From Gammaproteobacteria bacterium (GTDB lineage: Bacteria > Pseudomonadota > Gammaproteobacteria > Steroidobacterales > Steroidobacteraceae), in NCBI GenBank assembly GCA_028293745.1, contig JAQGOF010000039.1, positions 32,862 through 96,861 on the forward strand: 64,000 nt of DNA, in the 5' to 3' direction. Shown piece by piece: positions 1 to 11,930 of the stretch (position 1 is the stretch's first letter; each line of letters starts with the position of its first letter). A program made the position numbers and the translations under genes. Below the pieces are notes generated by a model, which saw only the letters and a list, made by a program, of their open reading frames with translations, ran no database searches and was not told where the DNA came from.

Positions 1-2
1 AC

Positions 3-998
3 AAGCCAGGCGGCGCGCTGAGACTGCCTCCTCCTCTCGCCCACAATCAGCCGCAACACGCTTCTGCGTATTTCCTGTCCGTCCAGCTCACGGACGGCAG
101 TTGGCTGGTCTTCAGTGTACCCAACAGGACCTGGGGTCTGTCGGAGCCGCTACGCTGGACCGTCTGGCTGACTTTTATGACGCTATCGATCGCAACAGTC
201 TGTGCCCTTACCACACGCAGACTGGTCCGGCCCATCAAGGAATTTGCAGCGGCGGTACGCCGCTTTGGCGTCAACCCTCAAACGCCTGCAGTCCTCGAGA
301 GCGGGCCCCGGGAACTCCGAGACGTGACCCGCGCCTTCAATACCATGCAGGCGCAGATCCAGAAGTTCATGGCCTACCGCACGATGATGCTGGCGGCCAT
401 CTCGCACGATCTGCGTACGCCCTTGACGCGAATACGTTTGCGCGGCGAGTTGATCGATGACGAGATACAGCAGGCGAAACTATTCAAAGATGTCGACGAG
501 ATGCAGACGATGGTCGACGGGGCTCTCGCGTTCTTCAGGGGCGATGCGGACGAGGAAGTGACGACGACCTTCGATCTTGCGGGCGTGCTGCAGACCATTG
601 CCAACGACTACGCCGATCAAGGTATTGAGGTGGGTTACGTTGGGCCTGCCCATGCGGACTATTGTGGCCGGCCCTTTGGATTGAAGAGGGCGTTCACCAA
701 CCTGGTTGAGAACGCTGTGAAATATGCAACACCCCCGCACATTCAACTTACCTTCCGAGACAAGGTTGTTACGGTTGCGGTCCGGGACCAGGGACCCGGA
801 ATTCCGCCGGACTCCCTGGCTCGGGTCTTTGCCCCCTTCTTCCGGGTCGACCGGTCGCGCAATCGGGCCACCGGGGGCGTCGGTCTCGGCCTGACGGCAG
901 CGCAGGCCATTGTCAGCGGTCACGGCGGGGCTATAACTCTCTGCAATCAACCTGCCGGCGGCTTGGAAGCGCTCGTCACTTTGCCCCGCGTCGGCTGA
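3..998 (+). CDS. Sensor histidine kinase (EnvZ/BaeS type), 5' end outside window
   Basis: The frame is open from the left edge, so the start and most of the sensor domain lie upstream; about 331 codons are visible. In order: the end of a periplasmic domain, a membrane segment near bases 153-210, a HAMP linker, a HisKA domain whose H-box reads SHDLRTPLTR (phospho-accepting His codon at 405-407), an N-box (NLVENAVKYA) and glycine boxes (DQGPGIPP, GGVGLGLT). This is a membrane-bound two-component kinase; its response regulator is presumably upstream. Its last 52 bases overlap the 3' end of the opposing RND-OMF fusion gene. Control of that pump is plausible from position but is inference. Confidence 0.9.
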   Translation, partial: KPGGALRLPPPLAHNQPQHASAYFLSVQLTDGSWLVFSVPNRTWGLSEPLRWTVWLTFMTLSIATVCALTTRRLVRPIKEFAAAVRRFGVNPQTPAVLESGPRELRDVTRAFNTMQAQIQKFMAYRTMMLAAISHDLRTPLTRIRLRGELIDDEIQQAKLFKDVDEMQTMVDGALAFFRGDADEEVTTTFDLAGVLQTIANDYADQGIEVGYVGPAHADYCGRPFGLKRAFTNLVENAVKYATPPHIQLTFRDKVVTVAVRDQGPGIPPDSLARVFAPFFRVDRSRNRATGGVGLGLTAAQAIVSGHGGAITLCNQPAGGLEALVTLPRVG

Positions 999-3900
999 GC
1001 CGCGCTCGACAGGGCCGTTTCGCTCCAGCCACCACCCAGTGCCTTCATGAGGGCCACACTTTGTGTGAGTCGGGCCTCCGCGACCTGCAACGCCGTCTCC
1101 TCATTGGAGAGCGCTGTCGTCTCGGCAGTTACAACTGCTGTGTAGGATTGTGTTCCCGCCTGATACTCGTTCAGTGCGATCTTGACGGCTCGGCGAGCCA
1201 ATGTGACCGCCGCGGCCTGAGCCTCTGCCTGCTGAGCGAGGATCCGCAGGCTCGACAGGCCATCTTCCACGTCCCTGAAGGCACTCAGCACGCTCTGCCG
1301 ATACTTGGCGACGCTCTGGTCGTAATTCGCCCGAGCCGCCGCGATGGCAGCGGAGCGGCCGCCGCCATCGGCGACCAACTGGTTGGCGCTCGTCGCCAGC
1401 GACCAAACTTCGTTTGATGCGGAGATCAGGCCGTGCAGCGGCGCTTGCGCGTAGCCGAATGCGGCCGAGAGGCCGATATCGGGGTAGTAGGCAGCAACAG
1501 CTACACCGATGAGTGCGTTTTCTCGTTCCATGCTGCGCTCCGCCTGCGCGATATCCGGACGGCGCTCGAGCAGTGTGGAGGGCACTGTGACCGGAATAGT
1601 TGGAACGGACGGCGGCAGTTCCGCAACCGCGATTGTGAGCTCGGACGGTGGTTGGCCGGTCAAAAGGGCAATGGCGTGTTCGAATTGGGCGCGACTGATG
1701 CCGACGGCGAGGAGTTGCGCCTGTGTCGTTTGTAGCTGCGTTTCTGCCGTGATTACATCCGACTGCGACACGATTCCGGCCTCGTACTGGTTGCGGGCAA
1801 TCGTGAGGCTGCGCTGGTAGGCGGTAGCTGTATCACTGAGGAGTCGCTGCAGCGAGTCCTGGTATCGAAGCTGAAAATAGAACGTCGCCAGGTCCGCCTG
1901 GGCTGCCAGCCGCACGGAGGCGAGCTCGGCCGCACTGGCTTGCGCTGCTGCCCGGTCGCTTTCGACCTGGCGGCGCACTTTGCCCCAGATATCCGCGCCC
2001 CAGGCCGCGCTCGCTTCAAGAAAATGCGTGGTCCCGGTCACGCCACTGCTGCGCGATCGGTTCACTCCTGAGGTCACGGACAACGTCGGAAACAGGTTGG
2101 AACGCGCGTCGTTCACGACCGCTCGCGCCTGCCGGTACGCGGCCTCAAAGGCCTTCAGATTCTGGTTGCCAATATCGATTTTCGTCTCGAGCTCATCGAG
2201 CAACGGATCATCGTAAATATCCCACCAGCGTCCTCGATCGGCCATGTCCGCGGGCGCGGCGACTTTCCAGCCGGCCGGCGCGCTTGGCGATTCCTTGTAG
2301 CGCGCGGGGACGGGTGCTGCCGGGCGCTGATAATCAGGCCCAACCGCACACCCAGCCAACATTGCAGACCCGGCAAGAACCGCGAGCCAGAGGCGAAAGC
2401 GATCGAGATACAGATAGACGATGGGCGTTGTATAGAGCGTCAGCACCTGGCTCACGATCAACCCGCCGGCGATGGATATACCGAGCGGCCTGCGCAGCTC
2501 CGAGCCGGCGCCCGTGTCGAAAATCATCGGCGCCGCGCTCAGCAGCGCTGCGAGAGTTGTCATCATGATCGGGCGAAACCGGATCAGGCAGGCTTGGTAG
2601 ATGGCCTCGGCGGGAGTCATGCCCCAGCTTCGCTCTGCCTGGAGCGCGAAGTCGATCATCATGATCGCGTTCTTCTTGACGATCCCGATCAGCAGGATGA
2701 CCCCGATCAGAGCGATGATGGTGAGCTCCATGCCGGCCAGCATCAGCGCCGCCACAGCGCCGATCCCAGCCGAGGGGAGAGTCGACAGAATCGTAAGGGG
2801 ATGTATGTAGCTCTCGTAGAGCATGCCCAGCACGACATAGACGCTCAGCAGGGCACCCGCGATCAGCAGCAGCGCGCCTGCCGAACCTGAGTGCTCGGTC
2901 GCGGCTGAACCGGTGAAGCGGCCACGAATGGAAGCCGGAAGGCCGATCCTCACCATGGCCTGTTGAATGGCGGCGGACGCCTGCGACAGGGTGTGATTCG
3001 GCGGCAGATTGAAGGAGATGACAGTCGCGACACCCAGGTCCTGGTGGTTGACCTGAGTCGGCGACATGCTCAGCTGTAGCCGCCCGACGGAGGAGAGTGG
3101 CACCAACGCCGCTCCACTCGTGCTGACATACAGGGATGAGAGGTTCTCTGGGTCCTGCAGGTAGCGGGGCGGCACCTCCATCACGACGTGATACTGGTTG
3201 CGCGGACCATAGATTGTTGAGACCTGCCGCTGGCCCAGAGCGTCGTACAACGTTGCATCGACACCAGCCGGCATCAGTTGGTAGCGCGCAAGGCTCGACC
3301 GGTCTGCCACGAACGTGGCTTTCAATCCGTTCTGCTGCTCCTGCGTGATATCGGCGAGGTTGGGATCGCGCTTGAGGGCATCGACCAGTCTCGCAGTCCA
3401 TTCGTACAATCGCGTTGTGTCGTCGCTTTGGAGGATGAACTGGAACTCGCCCTGAGTCTGGCCGCCTTCGGCGAACAGGTCCTGGATCGAGAACATGCTG
3501 TACTGGGTGCCAGCCAACTGGCCCAGCTTCGATTGCACCCGCGTCATGAACATTCTGGAGGATACGCGCTCGGCTAGCGGCTTGAGCCTGATGAACACTG
3601 TTGCCGTCGTGCTCTGGCCGCCGGCGAAGGTCGTGACTCGTTCGACCGCAGGATCGTGCCGGATGATTTCCTCCACCTCTGCCATCTTCCCCTTCAGCCT
3701 GTCAAAGATGATGCTCTGATCCGCACGGATCTTGCCAAGAATCAGCCCGCTATCCTGCTCTGGGAAGAATCCCTTGCGCACGGTGGCAAACAGCAGGACG
3801 TTGAGGGCGATGGCCGCCACGAGGGTCAGCATCACGAGGACCGGATGCCGCAATGCCACGCGCAGCGAAACCGCGTAGGCGCGTTGAACGGTGTCAACAG

Positions 3901-5416
3901 TTGCGCCAGCTGCCCGCGACAAGCGTCCGACTGGCGTCCCGGTTTCGGCGCGGAGGAGCCGTCCGCACATCATTGGCGTAAGCGTCAGAGACAGAACGAG
4001 CGAGATGCCTATCGCCAATGAGAGCGTCATGGCGAACTCGTGGAACAGTCGGCCGGCGATACCTCCCAGCAACAGCAAGGGCAGGAACACTGCGACCAGC
4101 GAGGCGCTCATCGATATAACGGTGAAGGCAACCTCACGCGTGCCTAAGAGCGCGGCCTCCAACCGTGGCATCCCCGCTTCCATATGCCGCGTCACGTTCT
4201 CCAACACCACGATCGCATCGTCGATGACGAAGCCGGAAGCGATCGTGAGTGCCATCAGCGTCAGGTTGTTAAGGCTGTAGCCAAGCACGTACATTGCGGC
4301 CAGCGTTCCGATCATGGAGATCAGCACGGCGGTTCCGGGAATCAGCACCGCGTGCCAGCTACGCAGGAACAGGAAAACCACCAGCACCACGAGTAGAACG
4401 CCAAGCACCAGCGTCCGCTCGGTGTCAGCCAGCGATGCACGGATTGTGGCGCTGCGGTCACCGGCGAAGGTCAGATGCACGTCGCCAGGGAGCGCAGCTT
4501 GCAATGCGGGGAGCGCGGCCTTTACGCGATCGGTGGTATCAACAATGTTGGCTCCGGCTTGCTTGTAGACCAGTAACACGAGTGCCGGCTGGCCGTTAGC
4601 TATCGCGTATGCGTGGATGTCTTCGATCGAGTCGATGACCTCGGCAACGTCGCTCAGATGCACGGCCGTTCCGTTGCGATGGGCGATCACGATGCCACGA
4701 TAATCGGCGGCTCGAAGTGCCTGGTCATTCGCGTAGAGTTGGTAGTGCAGGCCATCTCCCTCTATCGCGCCCTTGGGCCGATTGACGTTTGTCGCGGCGA
4801 TCGCGGTGCGAACGCTTTCAAGCCCAATGCCCATGGCGGAGAGCGCATGGGGGTTGATCTCGACGCGGACAGCCGGCAGTGAACTGCCGCGCAGGTTGAC
4901 GAGGCCGACGCCGGAAATCTGCGACAGGCTCTCCAGCAGGATTGAATTGGCTGCGTCGAAGAGTTGTCCTTGGGAGAGCGTCGTCGATGTCAGCGCGATG
5001 ATCAGGATGGGCGCGTCCGTCGGATTGGCCTTCTTGTAGGTAGGCAGGGATCTCAGGTTTACGGGCAGATCGCTCCGAGCTGCGTTGATCGCGGCCTGCA
5101 CGTCGCGCGCCGCGCCGTTGATGTCACGATCCAGGTCGAACTGCAGATCGACCTCCGTAGCGCCGAGGGAGTTGGTCGAGCGCATGGCTGTCAGCCCGGC
5201 GATCTGGCCAAGGCGGCGTTCCAGCGGTGTTGCGACTGTCGCCGCCATGGTCTCCGGGCTGGCGCCTGCCATGCTCGCCTGGACCTGGATGACCGGGAAG
5301 TCAACCTGCGGGAGCGGCGAGACCTGCAGGTACCCGAAAGCGACGCAGCCGGCTAGCGCAACGCCGAGAGACAGCAGCGTTGTCGCCACCGGACGTCCCA
5401 CGGCGGTTGCGATCAT
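947..5416 (-). CDS. RND efflux permease fused in frame to a NodT-type outer-membrane factor
   Basis: A 1489-aa product. Residues 1 to about 1005 are an inner-membrane RND pump of the MdtB/MdtC type: N-terminal membrane helix, two periplasmic porter regions and the TM4 acidic pair in [11 protein letters not shown]. With no stop, the frame continues through a hydrophobic stretch and a lipobox (LAGC, Cys1023) into a full outer-membrane factor of about 467 residues that starts AVGPDYQRP, as NodT/OprM lipoproteins do. The start at 5416 is chosen because its ATG overlaps the stop of the upstream pump gene by 4 nt (ATGA); an 84-codon upstream extension in frame is unlike the family. Normally these are two genes. 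No in-frame ATG, GTG or TTG suits a separate OMF start before the signal region, so one polypeptide, perhaps cut by signal peptidase II, is predicted. Confidence 0.88.
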   Translation of the reverse strand: MIATAVGRPVATTLLSLGVALAGCVAFGYLQVSPLPQVDFPVIQVQASMAGASPETMAATVATPLERRLGQIAGLTAMRSTNSLGATEVDLQFDLDRDINGAARDVQAAINAARSDLPVNLRSLPTYKKANPTDAPILIIALTSTTLSQGQLFDAANSILLESLSQISGVGLVNLRGSSLPAVRVEINPHALSAMGIGLESVRTAIAATNVNRPKGAIEGDGLHYQLYANDQALRAADYRGIVIAHRNGTAVHLSDVAEVIDSIEDIHAYAIANGQPALVLLVYKQAGANIVDTTDRVKAALPALQAALPGDVHLTFAGDRSATIRASLADTERTLVLGVLLVVLVVFLFLRSWHAVLIPGTAVLISMIGTLAAMYVLGYSLNNLTLMALTIASGFVIDDAIVVLENVTRHMEAGMPRLEAALLGTREVAFTVISMSASLVAVFLPLLLLGGIAGRLFHEFAMTLSLAIGISLVLSLTLTPMMCGRLLRAETGTPVGRLSRAAGATVDTVQRAYAVSLRVALRHPVLVMLTLVAAIALNVLLFATVRKGFFPEQDSGLILGKIRADQSIIFDRLKGKMAEVEEIIRHDPAVERVTTFAGGQSTTATVFIRLKPLAERVSSRMFMTRVQSKLGQLAGTQYSMFSIQDLFAEGGQTQGEFQFILQSDDTTRLYEWTARLVDALKRDPNLADITQEQQNGLKATFVADRSSLARYQLMPAGVDATLYDALGQRQVSTIYGPRNQYHVVMEVPPRYLQDPENLSSLYVSTSGAALVPLSSVGRLQLSMSPTQVNHQDLGVATVISFNLPPNHTLSQASAAIQQAMVRIGLPASIRGRFTGSAATEHSGSAGALLLIAGALLSVYVVLGMLYESYIHPLTILSTLPSAGIGAVAALMLAGMELTIIALIGVILLIGIVKKNAIMMIDFALQAERSWGMTPAEAIYQACLIRFRPIMMTTLAALLSAAPMIFDTGAGSELRRPLGISIAGGLIVSQVLTLYTTPIVYLYLDRFRLWLAVLAGSAMLAGCAVGPDYQRPAAPVPARYKESPSAPAGWKVAAPADMADRGRWWDIYDDPLLDELETKIDIGNQNLKAFEAAYRQARAVVNDARSNLFPTLSVTSGVNRSRSSGVTGTTHFLEASAAWGADIWGKVRRQVESDRAAAQASAAELASVRLAAQADLATFYFQLRYQDSLQRLLSDTATAYQRSLTIARNQYEAGIVSQSDVITAETQLQTTQAQLLAVGISRAQFEHAIALLTGQPPSELTIAVAELPPSVPTIPVTVPSTLLERRPDIAQAERSMERENALIGVAVAAYYPDIGLSAAFGYAQAPLHGLISASNEVWSLATSANQLVADGGGRSAAIAAARANYDQSVAKYRQSVLSAFRDVEDGLSSLRILAQQAEAQAAAVTLARRAVKIALNEYQAGTQSYTAVVTAETTALSNEETALQVAEARLTQSVALMKALGGGWSETALSSAAQPTRGKVTSASKPPAG

Positions 5417-8400
5417 GGCTGGAGTACGCTCCGGTCTCCGATGGGCCGTGTGCGCCGTTGCAATCGGCGCGATAGAGCGTCGAAGGCCAGATATACGACC
5501 GGCGTAGTGAAGAGAGTCAGCAGCTGACTTGCTACGAGGCCGCCTGCGATCACCAGACCGAGTGGGCGGCGCAGCTCCGAGCCCACGCCGGTGCCGAACA
5601 TCAGGGGCAGCGAGGCGAGCAGGGCGGCCATCGTCGTCATCAGAATTGGCCGGAACCGGAGCAGGCACGCGCGATGAATCGCCGCGCGCGGCGACAACCC
5701 GTCCTCGCGCTCAGCGGCCAGCGCGAAATCGACCACCATGATTGCGTTCTTCTTCACCAGCCCGATCAGCAGGACGATGCCGATCACGGCGATCACGTCC
5801 AGACTGCCGCCGCGCAGATCGAGGGCAAGCAGCGCGCCGACGCTTGCCGAGGGAAGGGTGGACAGGATCGTCAGGGGATGGATGAAGCTTTCATACAGAA
5901 CGCCTAGAACGATGTACATCGTCACCACAGCTGCCAGGATCAGGTAGAGCTCGTTGCCAAGTGAGTTCTCGAAGGCCGCGGCTGTGCCCTGAAATGCGAG
6001 TTGAAAGCTTCGTGGTAAGTCGATGTTGGCCCGTGTTCGCCGGATTTCGGCCGTTGCGTCACCGAGCGAGGCGCCGGGGGCGAGATTGAACGATATGGTC
6101 GCGGCTGGAAACCGACCGAAATGCGCGATCTGCATTGGCGCGCTGCGCTGGGTCATTTGCACGACCGCGCTGAGAGGTACCTGGCCGGTACTGGCTGTTC
6201 CGGACGGTAGATAGATCGAACCGAGCGCTTCGAGAGTTCCCCTCATGGAGGGATCGGCCTCGAGAATGACTCGATACTGACTCGACTGGGTGAATATGGT
6301 GGAGACGATGCGCTGGCCGAAGGCGTCGTACAGCGCGTTGTCGATGGTGGCCGGCGTAATCCCATATCGGCCCGCGGTTGTTCGGTCGATCGTCAGATAC
6401 GCCGCGAGGCCGTTGGTTTGCAGGTCGCTTGTCACGTCGCGCAGCCACGGCTGCTCCCTCAATCGCGCCACGAGCTTTCCGGTCCAACGCTCGAGCTCGC
6501 TGCTGCTCGGATTGGCGAGGATAAATCGGTATTGGCCTGGACTGATGCCTGTGTCCAGGGTCAGGTCCTGGACCGGCTGCAGGGTCACACTGATGCCGGG
6601 TAGTGTGGCCGCCAGCGCTTGCAAGCGCCGCGCGACGACACTAGCGCTCGGCCTACGCCCGTCGCCACGCCGCAGACTGATGAGCATCCGTCCTGAGTTC
6701 AGGGCCGCGTTCGTGCCGTCGACACCAACGTAGGACGTCAGGTTCTCAACGTCCGGGTCCCGCAGGATCGCCTCGCCCAGTGCCCGCTGCCGCGTTGTCA
6801 TTGCGGCGAACGAGGTCGATTGCGGTGCTTCGGTCACCGCCTGGATGAGGCCCGTATCCTGCTCCGGAAAGAATCCTTTCGGGAGTTGCAAGGCCAGAAA
6901 GGCGGTCGCGACCAACGTGGTCAGCACGACCAACAGCATGGGTGCCCTGTGGTCGAGTACATGATCGAGAAGCCGACCGTACTGAGCTATGACCCGCTCC
7001 AGGAGGGACTGGCTGCGGACGCTGGCCTTGCTCGCGTCGCCTGTCGCCTTGGAGGGAGGATGTCCCAGCAATCGGGCGCAGAGCATTGGCACCAAGGTGA
7101 GTGACACGAAGGCAGAGATCACGATCGTAATTGCGAGCGTCAGCGCGAATTCGTGGAACAGGCGGCCGACCACGTCGGCCATGAAGAGGAGGGGTATCAA
7201 CACCGCCAGGAGAGAGATCGTGAGTGAGATGATCGTGAAGCCGATCTCTCGCGAGCCACGCAGCGCCGCCTCGACGGGTGGCACACCGGCTTCGATATGC
7301 CGGCTGATGTTCTCGATCACCACGATGGCGTCATCGACCACGAAGCCTGCGGAGATAGTCAGCGCCATCAGCGACAGATTGTCGAGGCTGAAGCCCCACA
7401 GGTACATGCCCGAGAGCGCGCCGATCAACGAGAGCGGCACCGAGAGGCTCGGAATGAGGGTGGCGGAAAGACGGCGCAGGAACACGAAAATCGTCAGGAC
7501 TACCAACGCGACTGCCAGCCCGAGCTCGAACTCAATATCCCGGACGGAGGCCCGGATCGTCGTCGTGCGATCCGTCAGGGGCGTCACGGTGATAGCGGCG
7601 GGAAGTGCGGCCCGCAGCTCCGGCAGCGCGGCCTTGATGCGGTCGACGACTTGAATGACGTTCGCACCAGGTTGCCTCTGCACGCTCACGATGAGCGCGG
7701 GCGTGTCATTCATCCAGGCTGCGAGGTTGGTGTTCTCCGGCCCCTCCTCGACAGTTGCTACATCGGAGAGCCGGATCGGCCTGCCGTCTCGATAGGCGAT
7801 GATTGCTTCGGCGTAGCGGCTCGCATCCTGGAGCTGATCGTTGGTATCGATGCCGTAGGCCTGCGTCGGGCCCTGCAGCGTACCTTTTGGAGCATTGACG
7901 TTGAGGTTGCCGAGCGTGGTCCGAAGATCGTCAATGTTGAGCCCACGAGATGCGAGCATGCGTGGATTGAAGCGAACTCGTATGGACGGTCGTTGCCCGC
8001 CACCTATCGTGACCAGACCGACGCCCGGCAGCTGAGAGATCTTCTGCGCCAATCGGACATCAACGAGATCTTGCACCTGCGGCAGGCTCAGGGATTTCGA
8101 GGTGATGCCGAGCGTCAGGACAGGGACATCCGCAGGATTGACCTTGGCGTAGGTGGGAGGCGAAGGGAGATCTGTAGGCAAGTAGCTGGTTGCCGCGTTG
8201 ATCGCGGCCTGGACTTCCTGCTCCGCAACGTCCAGCGCCAGGATCAGGTCGAATTGCAGGGTAATGACGGAGGCGCCGCCGGAACTGTGAGACGACATCT
8301 GCGTCAGGTTCGCCATTTGTCCGAACTGTGTCTCCAGCGGCGCACTGACTGCCGAGGTCATTACATCTGCGCTGGCGCCGGGATACAGAGTGGTGACTTG

Positions 8401-8535
8401 GATCGTCGGATAGTCGACTACCGGCAGCGCTGCGACTGGGATGAAGCGGAAGGCCGTGGCGCCAAGCAAGAGAATCGCCGCCAGCAGCAAGGTGGTTGCC
8501 ACCGGGCGCAGGATGAAGGGGCGGGAGAAGTTCAC
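5413..8535 (-). CDS. RND multidrug efflux permease (MdtB/AcrB family)
   Basis: A 1040-aa proton-driven inner-membrane exporter of the HAE1 RND family. It shows the N-terminal helix starting [15 protein letters not shown], the TM4 proton-relay pair in [12 protein letters not shown], two large periplasmic porter domains and twelve predicted membrane helices. It is the middle gene of an operon: its ATG overlaps the stop of the membrane-fusion-protein gene by 4 nt, and its own stop overlaps the next RND gene by 4 nt. Two different RND subunits in one operon is the MdtBC arrangement, in which heteromeric trimers form. Length and motifs look intact. Confidence 0.93.
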   Translation of the reverse strand: MNFSRPFILRPVATTLLLAAILLLGATAFRFIPVAALPVVDYPTIQVTTLYPGASADVMTSAVSAPLETQFGQMANLTQMSSHSSGGASVITLQFDLILALDVAEQEVQAAINAATSYLPTDLPSPPTYAKVNPADVPVLTLGITSKSLSLPQVQDLVDVRLAQKISQLPGVGLVTIGGGQRPSIRVRFNPRMLASRGLNIDDLRTTLGNLNVNAPKGTLQGPTQAYGIDTNDQLQDASRYAEAIIAYRDGRPIRLSDVATVEEGPENTNLAAWMNDTPALIVSVQRQPGANVIQVVDRIKAALPELRAALPAAITVTPLTDRTTTIRASVRDIEFELGLAVALVVLTIFVFLRRLSATLIPSLSVPLSLIGALSGMYLWGFSLDNLSLMALTISAGFVVDDAIVVIENISRHIEAGVPPVEAALRGSREIGFTIISLTISLLAVLIPLLFMADVVGRLFHEFALTLAITIVISAFVSLTLVPMLCARLLGHPPSKATGDASKASVRSQSLLERVIAQYGRLLDHVLDHRAPMLLVVLTTLVATAFLALQLPKGFFPEQDTGLIQAVTEAPQSTSFAAMTTRQRALGEAILRDPDVENLTSYVGVDGTNAALNSGRMLISLRRGDGRRPSASVVARRLQALAATLPGISVTLQPVQDLTLDTGISPGQYRFILANPSSSELERWTGKLVARLREQPWLRDVTSDLQTNGLAAYLTIDRTTAGRYGITPATIDNALYDAFGQRIVSTIFTQSSQYRVILEADPSMRGTLEALGSIYLPSGTASTGQVPLSAVVQMTQRSAPMQIAHFGRFPAATISFNLAPGASLGDATAEIRRTRANIDLPRSFQLAFQGTAAAFENSLGNELYLILAAVVTMYIVLGVLYESFIHPLTILSTLPSASVGALLALDLRGGSLDVIAVIGIVLLIGLVKKNAIMVVDFALAAEREDGLSPRAAIHRACLLRFRPILMTTMAALLASLPLMFGTGVGSELRRPLGLVIAGGLVASQLLTLFTTPVVYLAFDALSRRLQRRTRPIGDRSVLQP

Positions 8536-9692
8536 GGGTTGTCGGCCACGCTCCGCAGAGTGCTGGGTCGGATCGCAACCCTGATTCCGTCACTCAGCCG
8601 ATCGATGCCATCAACGACGACACGATCGCCCGTGGATAGGCCTTCGAGCACCATGGTCCGGCCATCGTGCGACGCGCCCGCTGCAATGACCTGGACGGCA
8701 ACAGTGTCGTCGCCACGCATGCGGTACACATACGGACCGGGCGTCCCGTAACGGATAGCGGTGGTCGGGACGAGAAGCGCATCGTGCTGCGTATCGACGA
8801 GAAGGCGCGTATTGACGAACTGGTTTGGGAAGAGGTCGCCGTCCCGATTCGGGAAGACCGCACGCAACTTGACAGTGCCGGTTGATATGTCGATCTGGTT
8901 GTCGAGGGTGTCTAACACTCCTCGGTCGAGGAGAGTGGTGTCGTTGCTGTCGTATGTGACAACCGGAAGGGCGACGTCTGAACGGAGTCTTTTCAACACG
9001 GGGCCCAGTTGCGCCTGCGGAATCGTGAAAATCACCGAGATCGGCTGGATCTGGGTGATCACGACGAGACCGTTGGCGTCCGTCGGTTGCACATAGTTAC
9101 CCGAATCGACTTGCCGCAAGCCCGCGCGTCCGTCGATCGGCGCGACGATATGGCAATACGCAACATCGAGTCTCTGCGCGTCCACCAACGCCTGATCGGA
9201 TTTCACCGTCCCTTCCAACTGGCTTACCGTCGCCGTCGCAGTGTCAAAATTCTGCTGTGATGTCGAGTCTTGAGCCAGCAGTCGCTCGTGTCGCGTGAGG
9301 TCGAGCTGCGCGTTGCGCAGCAGAGCCTGGTCCTTGATGAGCTGACCTTGAAACTGGGCCAGAGCTGCTTCGTAAGGCCGCGGATCGATCTGCGCCAACA
9401 ATTCGCCCTTCCTGACCATCTGACCTTCTTTGAAAATCACGGCCGTCAGATAGCCGCTGATGCGCGATTTCACCGTGACAGTGGACAGTGGTGTGACCGT
9501 ACCCAGCGCTTGCAGCTCGAGGGGCAGATCTCCCTTCGTTACCACGCCGACAGCCACCGAGGGAGCGAACATCGTCGGCATCAAGGCGTTCGACGGGCGG
9601 CGGGAAGACAGGACGTAAATGATGCCCGCTACTCCAACCGCCGTGACGATGAACACTACATTGCGTCGCCTACTTGCCGGCATCATCGGCAT
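8532..9692 (-). CDS. RND membrane fusion protein (MdtA-like periplasmic adaptor)
   Basis: HlyD/AcrA-family adaptor linking the RND pumps to the outer-membrane factor. It has an N-terminal membrane anchor ([17 protein letters not shown]), a barrel-sandwich segment near VKSRISGYL, an alpha-helical hairpin and a C-terminal beta domain near [11 protein letters not shown]. About 386 aa from 9692. The frame is open further upstream, to 9755, but that part only shadows the acidic repeat tail of the preceding lipoprotein gene, so the start is placed at one of three clustered ATGs (9692, 9686, 9683), each overlapping the lipoprotein stop. No clear Shine-Dalgarno is present; translational coupling is likely. 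The 3' end overlaps the RND start by 4 nt. Confidence 0.88.
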   Translation of the reverse strand: MPMMPASRRRNVVFIVTAVGVAGIIYVLSSRRPSNALMPTMFAPSVAVGVVTKGDLPLELQALGTVTPLSTVTVKSRISGYLTAVIFKEGQMVRKGELLAQIDPRPYEAALAQFQGQLIKDQALLRNAQLDLTRHERLLAQDSTSQQNFDTATATVSQLEGTVKSDQALVDAQRLDVAYCHIVAPIDGRAGLRQVDSGNYVQPTDANGLVVITQIQPISVIFTIPQAQLGPVLKRLRSDVALPVVTYDSNDTTLLDRGVLDTLDNQIDISTGTVKLRAVFPNRDGDLFPNQFVNTRLLVDTQHDALLVPTTAIRYGTPGPYVYRMRGDDTVAVQVIAAGASHDGRTMVLEGLSTGDRVVVDGIDRLSDGIRVAIRPSTLRSVADNP

Positions 9693-10434
9693 CGGGCAAC
9701 GTGTCGTCGGGCAGTTTGTCGTCAGGCAATTTGTCGTCGGGGATGCCTTCAACAAGCACCTTGTGATCGCGTTTCTGAAACCAGATATTGCGCACGAACC
9801 CGTAAGGATCGTAGGCGCTATCGACCATGTGGTCGAAGGGCAGCAGGTTCGCCCGACCGTTGACTTTGTCCGAGACGGTGAGGCTCGCCTGTAGGATCGG
9901 ATCGCTGATTTGACCGTCGATGCTCATGAACCGATCGGGAATCAAGCCGAAGGCGTCGCGCACATCGGAAGGCCCCAACAACGGCAGCATCAGGTAGGTC
10001 CCGGTGGGCAAGCCCCACTTGCCGAGCGTTTGTCCGAAGTCTCTGTCATGCTTCTCGAGTCCGAATCGGGTGGCCGGATCGAAGACGCCACCGATGCCGA
10101 CAGTCGTGTTGACCGCAAATCGTCCTACGTCGCTTCCGAAGTCGCGGAATTGACCTTGGAAAAGATCGTTGCCGATGGTCTTGGTGTACCCGAGGTTGCT
10201 GAAGAAGTTCGATACACCGGTGCGTACGGGGTGCGGCGTCACTTTGACGTAGCCGCGCGCCACGGGGCGCAAAACCGCATGATCGAGGGCGCTGTTAAAC
10301 TTGTACATCGAGCGGTTGAACCGTTCGACGTGATCGCGTGGGTCCCGTTTGCTGCCTTCCGGCAGGCTGGCGCAGCCAACCAGGCAGCACGCGAGCGTAA
10401 GCAGGGTCAAGCTAGTCGAGTTCGCAGTGGGCAT
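9670..10434 (-). CDS. mlaA: MlaA/VacJ-family outer-membrane lipoprotein
   Basis: A 254-aa lipoprotein with a signal peptide ending in lipobox LVGC (Cys21), then the MlaA domain: DHVERFNRSMYKFN, RFAVNTTVGIGGVFDPA and GLPTGTYLMLPLLGPS. MlaA works in retrograde phospholipid transport from the outer leaflet of the outer membrane. A good ribosome site (AAGGAAG) precedes the ATG. The C-terminus carries a short acidic repeat (DDKLP, DDKLP, DDTLP). It is the first gene of the efflux operon, overlapping the adaptor gene, and not in an mlaFEDCB cluster. Linkage to an RND pump suggests an envelope-stress or solvent-tolerance role, which is inference. Confidence 0.92.
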   Translation of the reverse strand: MPTANSTSLTLLTLACCLVGCASLPEGSKRDPRDHVERFNRSMYKFNSALDHAVLRPVARGYVKVTPHPVRTGVSNFFSNLGYTKTIGNDLFQGQFRDFGSDVGRFAVNTTVGIGGVFDPATRFGLEKHDRDFGQTLGKWGLPTGTYLMLPLLGPSDVRDAFGLIPDRFMSIDGQISDPILQASLTVSDKVNGRANLLPFDHMVDSAYDPYGFVRNIWFQKRDHKVLVEGIPDDKLPDDKLPDDTLPDADDAGK

Positions 10435-10588
10435 GGGCTTCCTTTTTCGATGCAGGCGGTTGTGCGCACCGAGCAGAAGTTAGCCCTCGATCTTTCGTTT
10501 TTGATGTGCGGTTTGCGGGCTGACCGCAAAGATGTGTACAGCTCGAAACAAATCTCAGCAGTCGCTGCTGAGCTCAGCGGGGAAGGCG

Positions 10589-11167
<579 letters not shown>

Positions 11168-11760
11168 TGCCTATATCAAGCCGCCTGCTGTTCTGCCTCC
11201 CAACCCTTTTCCAGGCGGCGAGTCTGTATATGCTCAACCAAGACGCTCGCCATCAGCGTCCGCGCGGGGGAAGGGGTGACGCGGAATCCAGGCACGCTCT
11301 TATGTAGAAGAAAGCGACAAAATGGCCGGTTTACGTAAAGAAACGCGACACGCTCGGCTTGTTTAGGCGATCTTGGGTGGAGGATTGCGACAGCGGAGTC
11401 TTTGACTGATTCAGTCGCTGGTTGGACATGAGCTCGACCGCCAGCTGTTTTGCGGCGCTCACTCAGTCCAACGCCATGGAGCGCCCCGAGGGGCACCCGG
11501 AGGCAGCAGCTGCGCAGCCTCGGGGGAGGCGTACCAAGAGCGAGCGGTGCGGATGAGAGAATGAAATGACGCGCGCCGTGATGTGCGGCTAGAATCTCGC
11601 CCCGTCGGACCCATGATGTGGTTTCCTGGATGCGTTGCTTCAGTCGTCGGCCCTGGTGATTGCCAGAGCGGGCGCCGGCGTCGTTTCCAAGTTGCCCGTG
11701 CCCGACTTTCCGTACGGATTCCGTACGGTAGCTAAGCGCTCAGTAAGTCCTTGATTTAAT
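11168..11760. other. 593-bp gene-poor stretch beside tRNA-Glu
   Basis: No convincing gene. A minus-strand open frame at 11176-11496 (106 codons) lacks recognisable motifs and a ribosome site; its C-terminal half (from about FLYVNRPFCRF to EQQAA) has protein-like composition and could be debris of a mobile gene, but I cannot name it. A perfect inverted repeat of two CCGTACGG arms lies at 11710-11728, and a hairpin GCCCC-GA-GGGGC near 11480. Directly past the tRNA 3' end an AT-rich segment resembles the flank of a tRNA integration site. No integrase is present. Confidence 0.4.
11710..11728. repeat. Perfect short inverted repeat (8-bp arms, 3-nt loop)
   Basis: Two copies of CCGTACGG, itself palindromic, flank ATT, so the segment is both a direct and an inverted repeat. 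It sits about 33 bp past the 3' end of tRNA-Glu. There is no T-tract, so a classic terminator is not supported; a protein-binding site or recombination scar is possible. Confidence 0.5.
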
Positions 11761-11836
11761 TGGCGCTCCCAACCGGATTCGAACCGGTGTACTAGCCTTG
11801 AGAGGGCTATGTCCTGGGCCTCTAGACGATGGGAGC
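11761..11836 (-). tRNA. tRNA-Glu (anticodon CTC)
   Basis: On the minus strand the 76-nt gene starts GCTCCCATCGTCTAGAGG and ends with an encoded CCA. The 7-bp acceptor stem GCTCCCA/TGGGAGC pairs perfectly, the anticodon stem-loop has loop CTCTCAA between TAGCC and GGCTA, and the T arm reads CCGG-TTCGAAT-CCGG. Anticodon CTC decodes GAG. The D-arm text CGTCTAGAGGCC is typical of bacterial tRNA-Glu. Confidence 0.95.
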
Positions 11837-11930
11837 GAAGAATGCGGGGCGGTCGCCGAGCGCGGTATTATAGGGAACTCAGTCGATTGCTCAAGCCGAA
11901 AGCTACTAATTGAACGCGTCTTCTGCGTCC

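Noticed and set aside
5417..5668. 84-codon N-terminal extension of the RND-OMF fusion
   Set aside because: Lies inside the upstream RND gene in another frame, is Arg/Pro-rich, and the ATGA overlap gives a better start at 5416.
7297..8751. 484-codon plus-strand open frame across the RND permease gene
   Set aside because: It lies antisense to a clear RND gene, has no ribosome site, and its composition (many His, Arg, Gln) is that of a GC-rich shadow frame.
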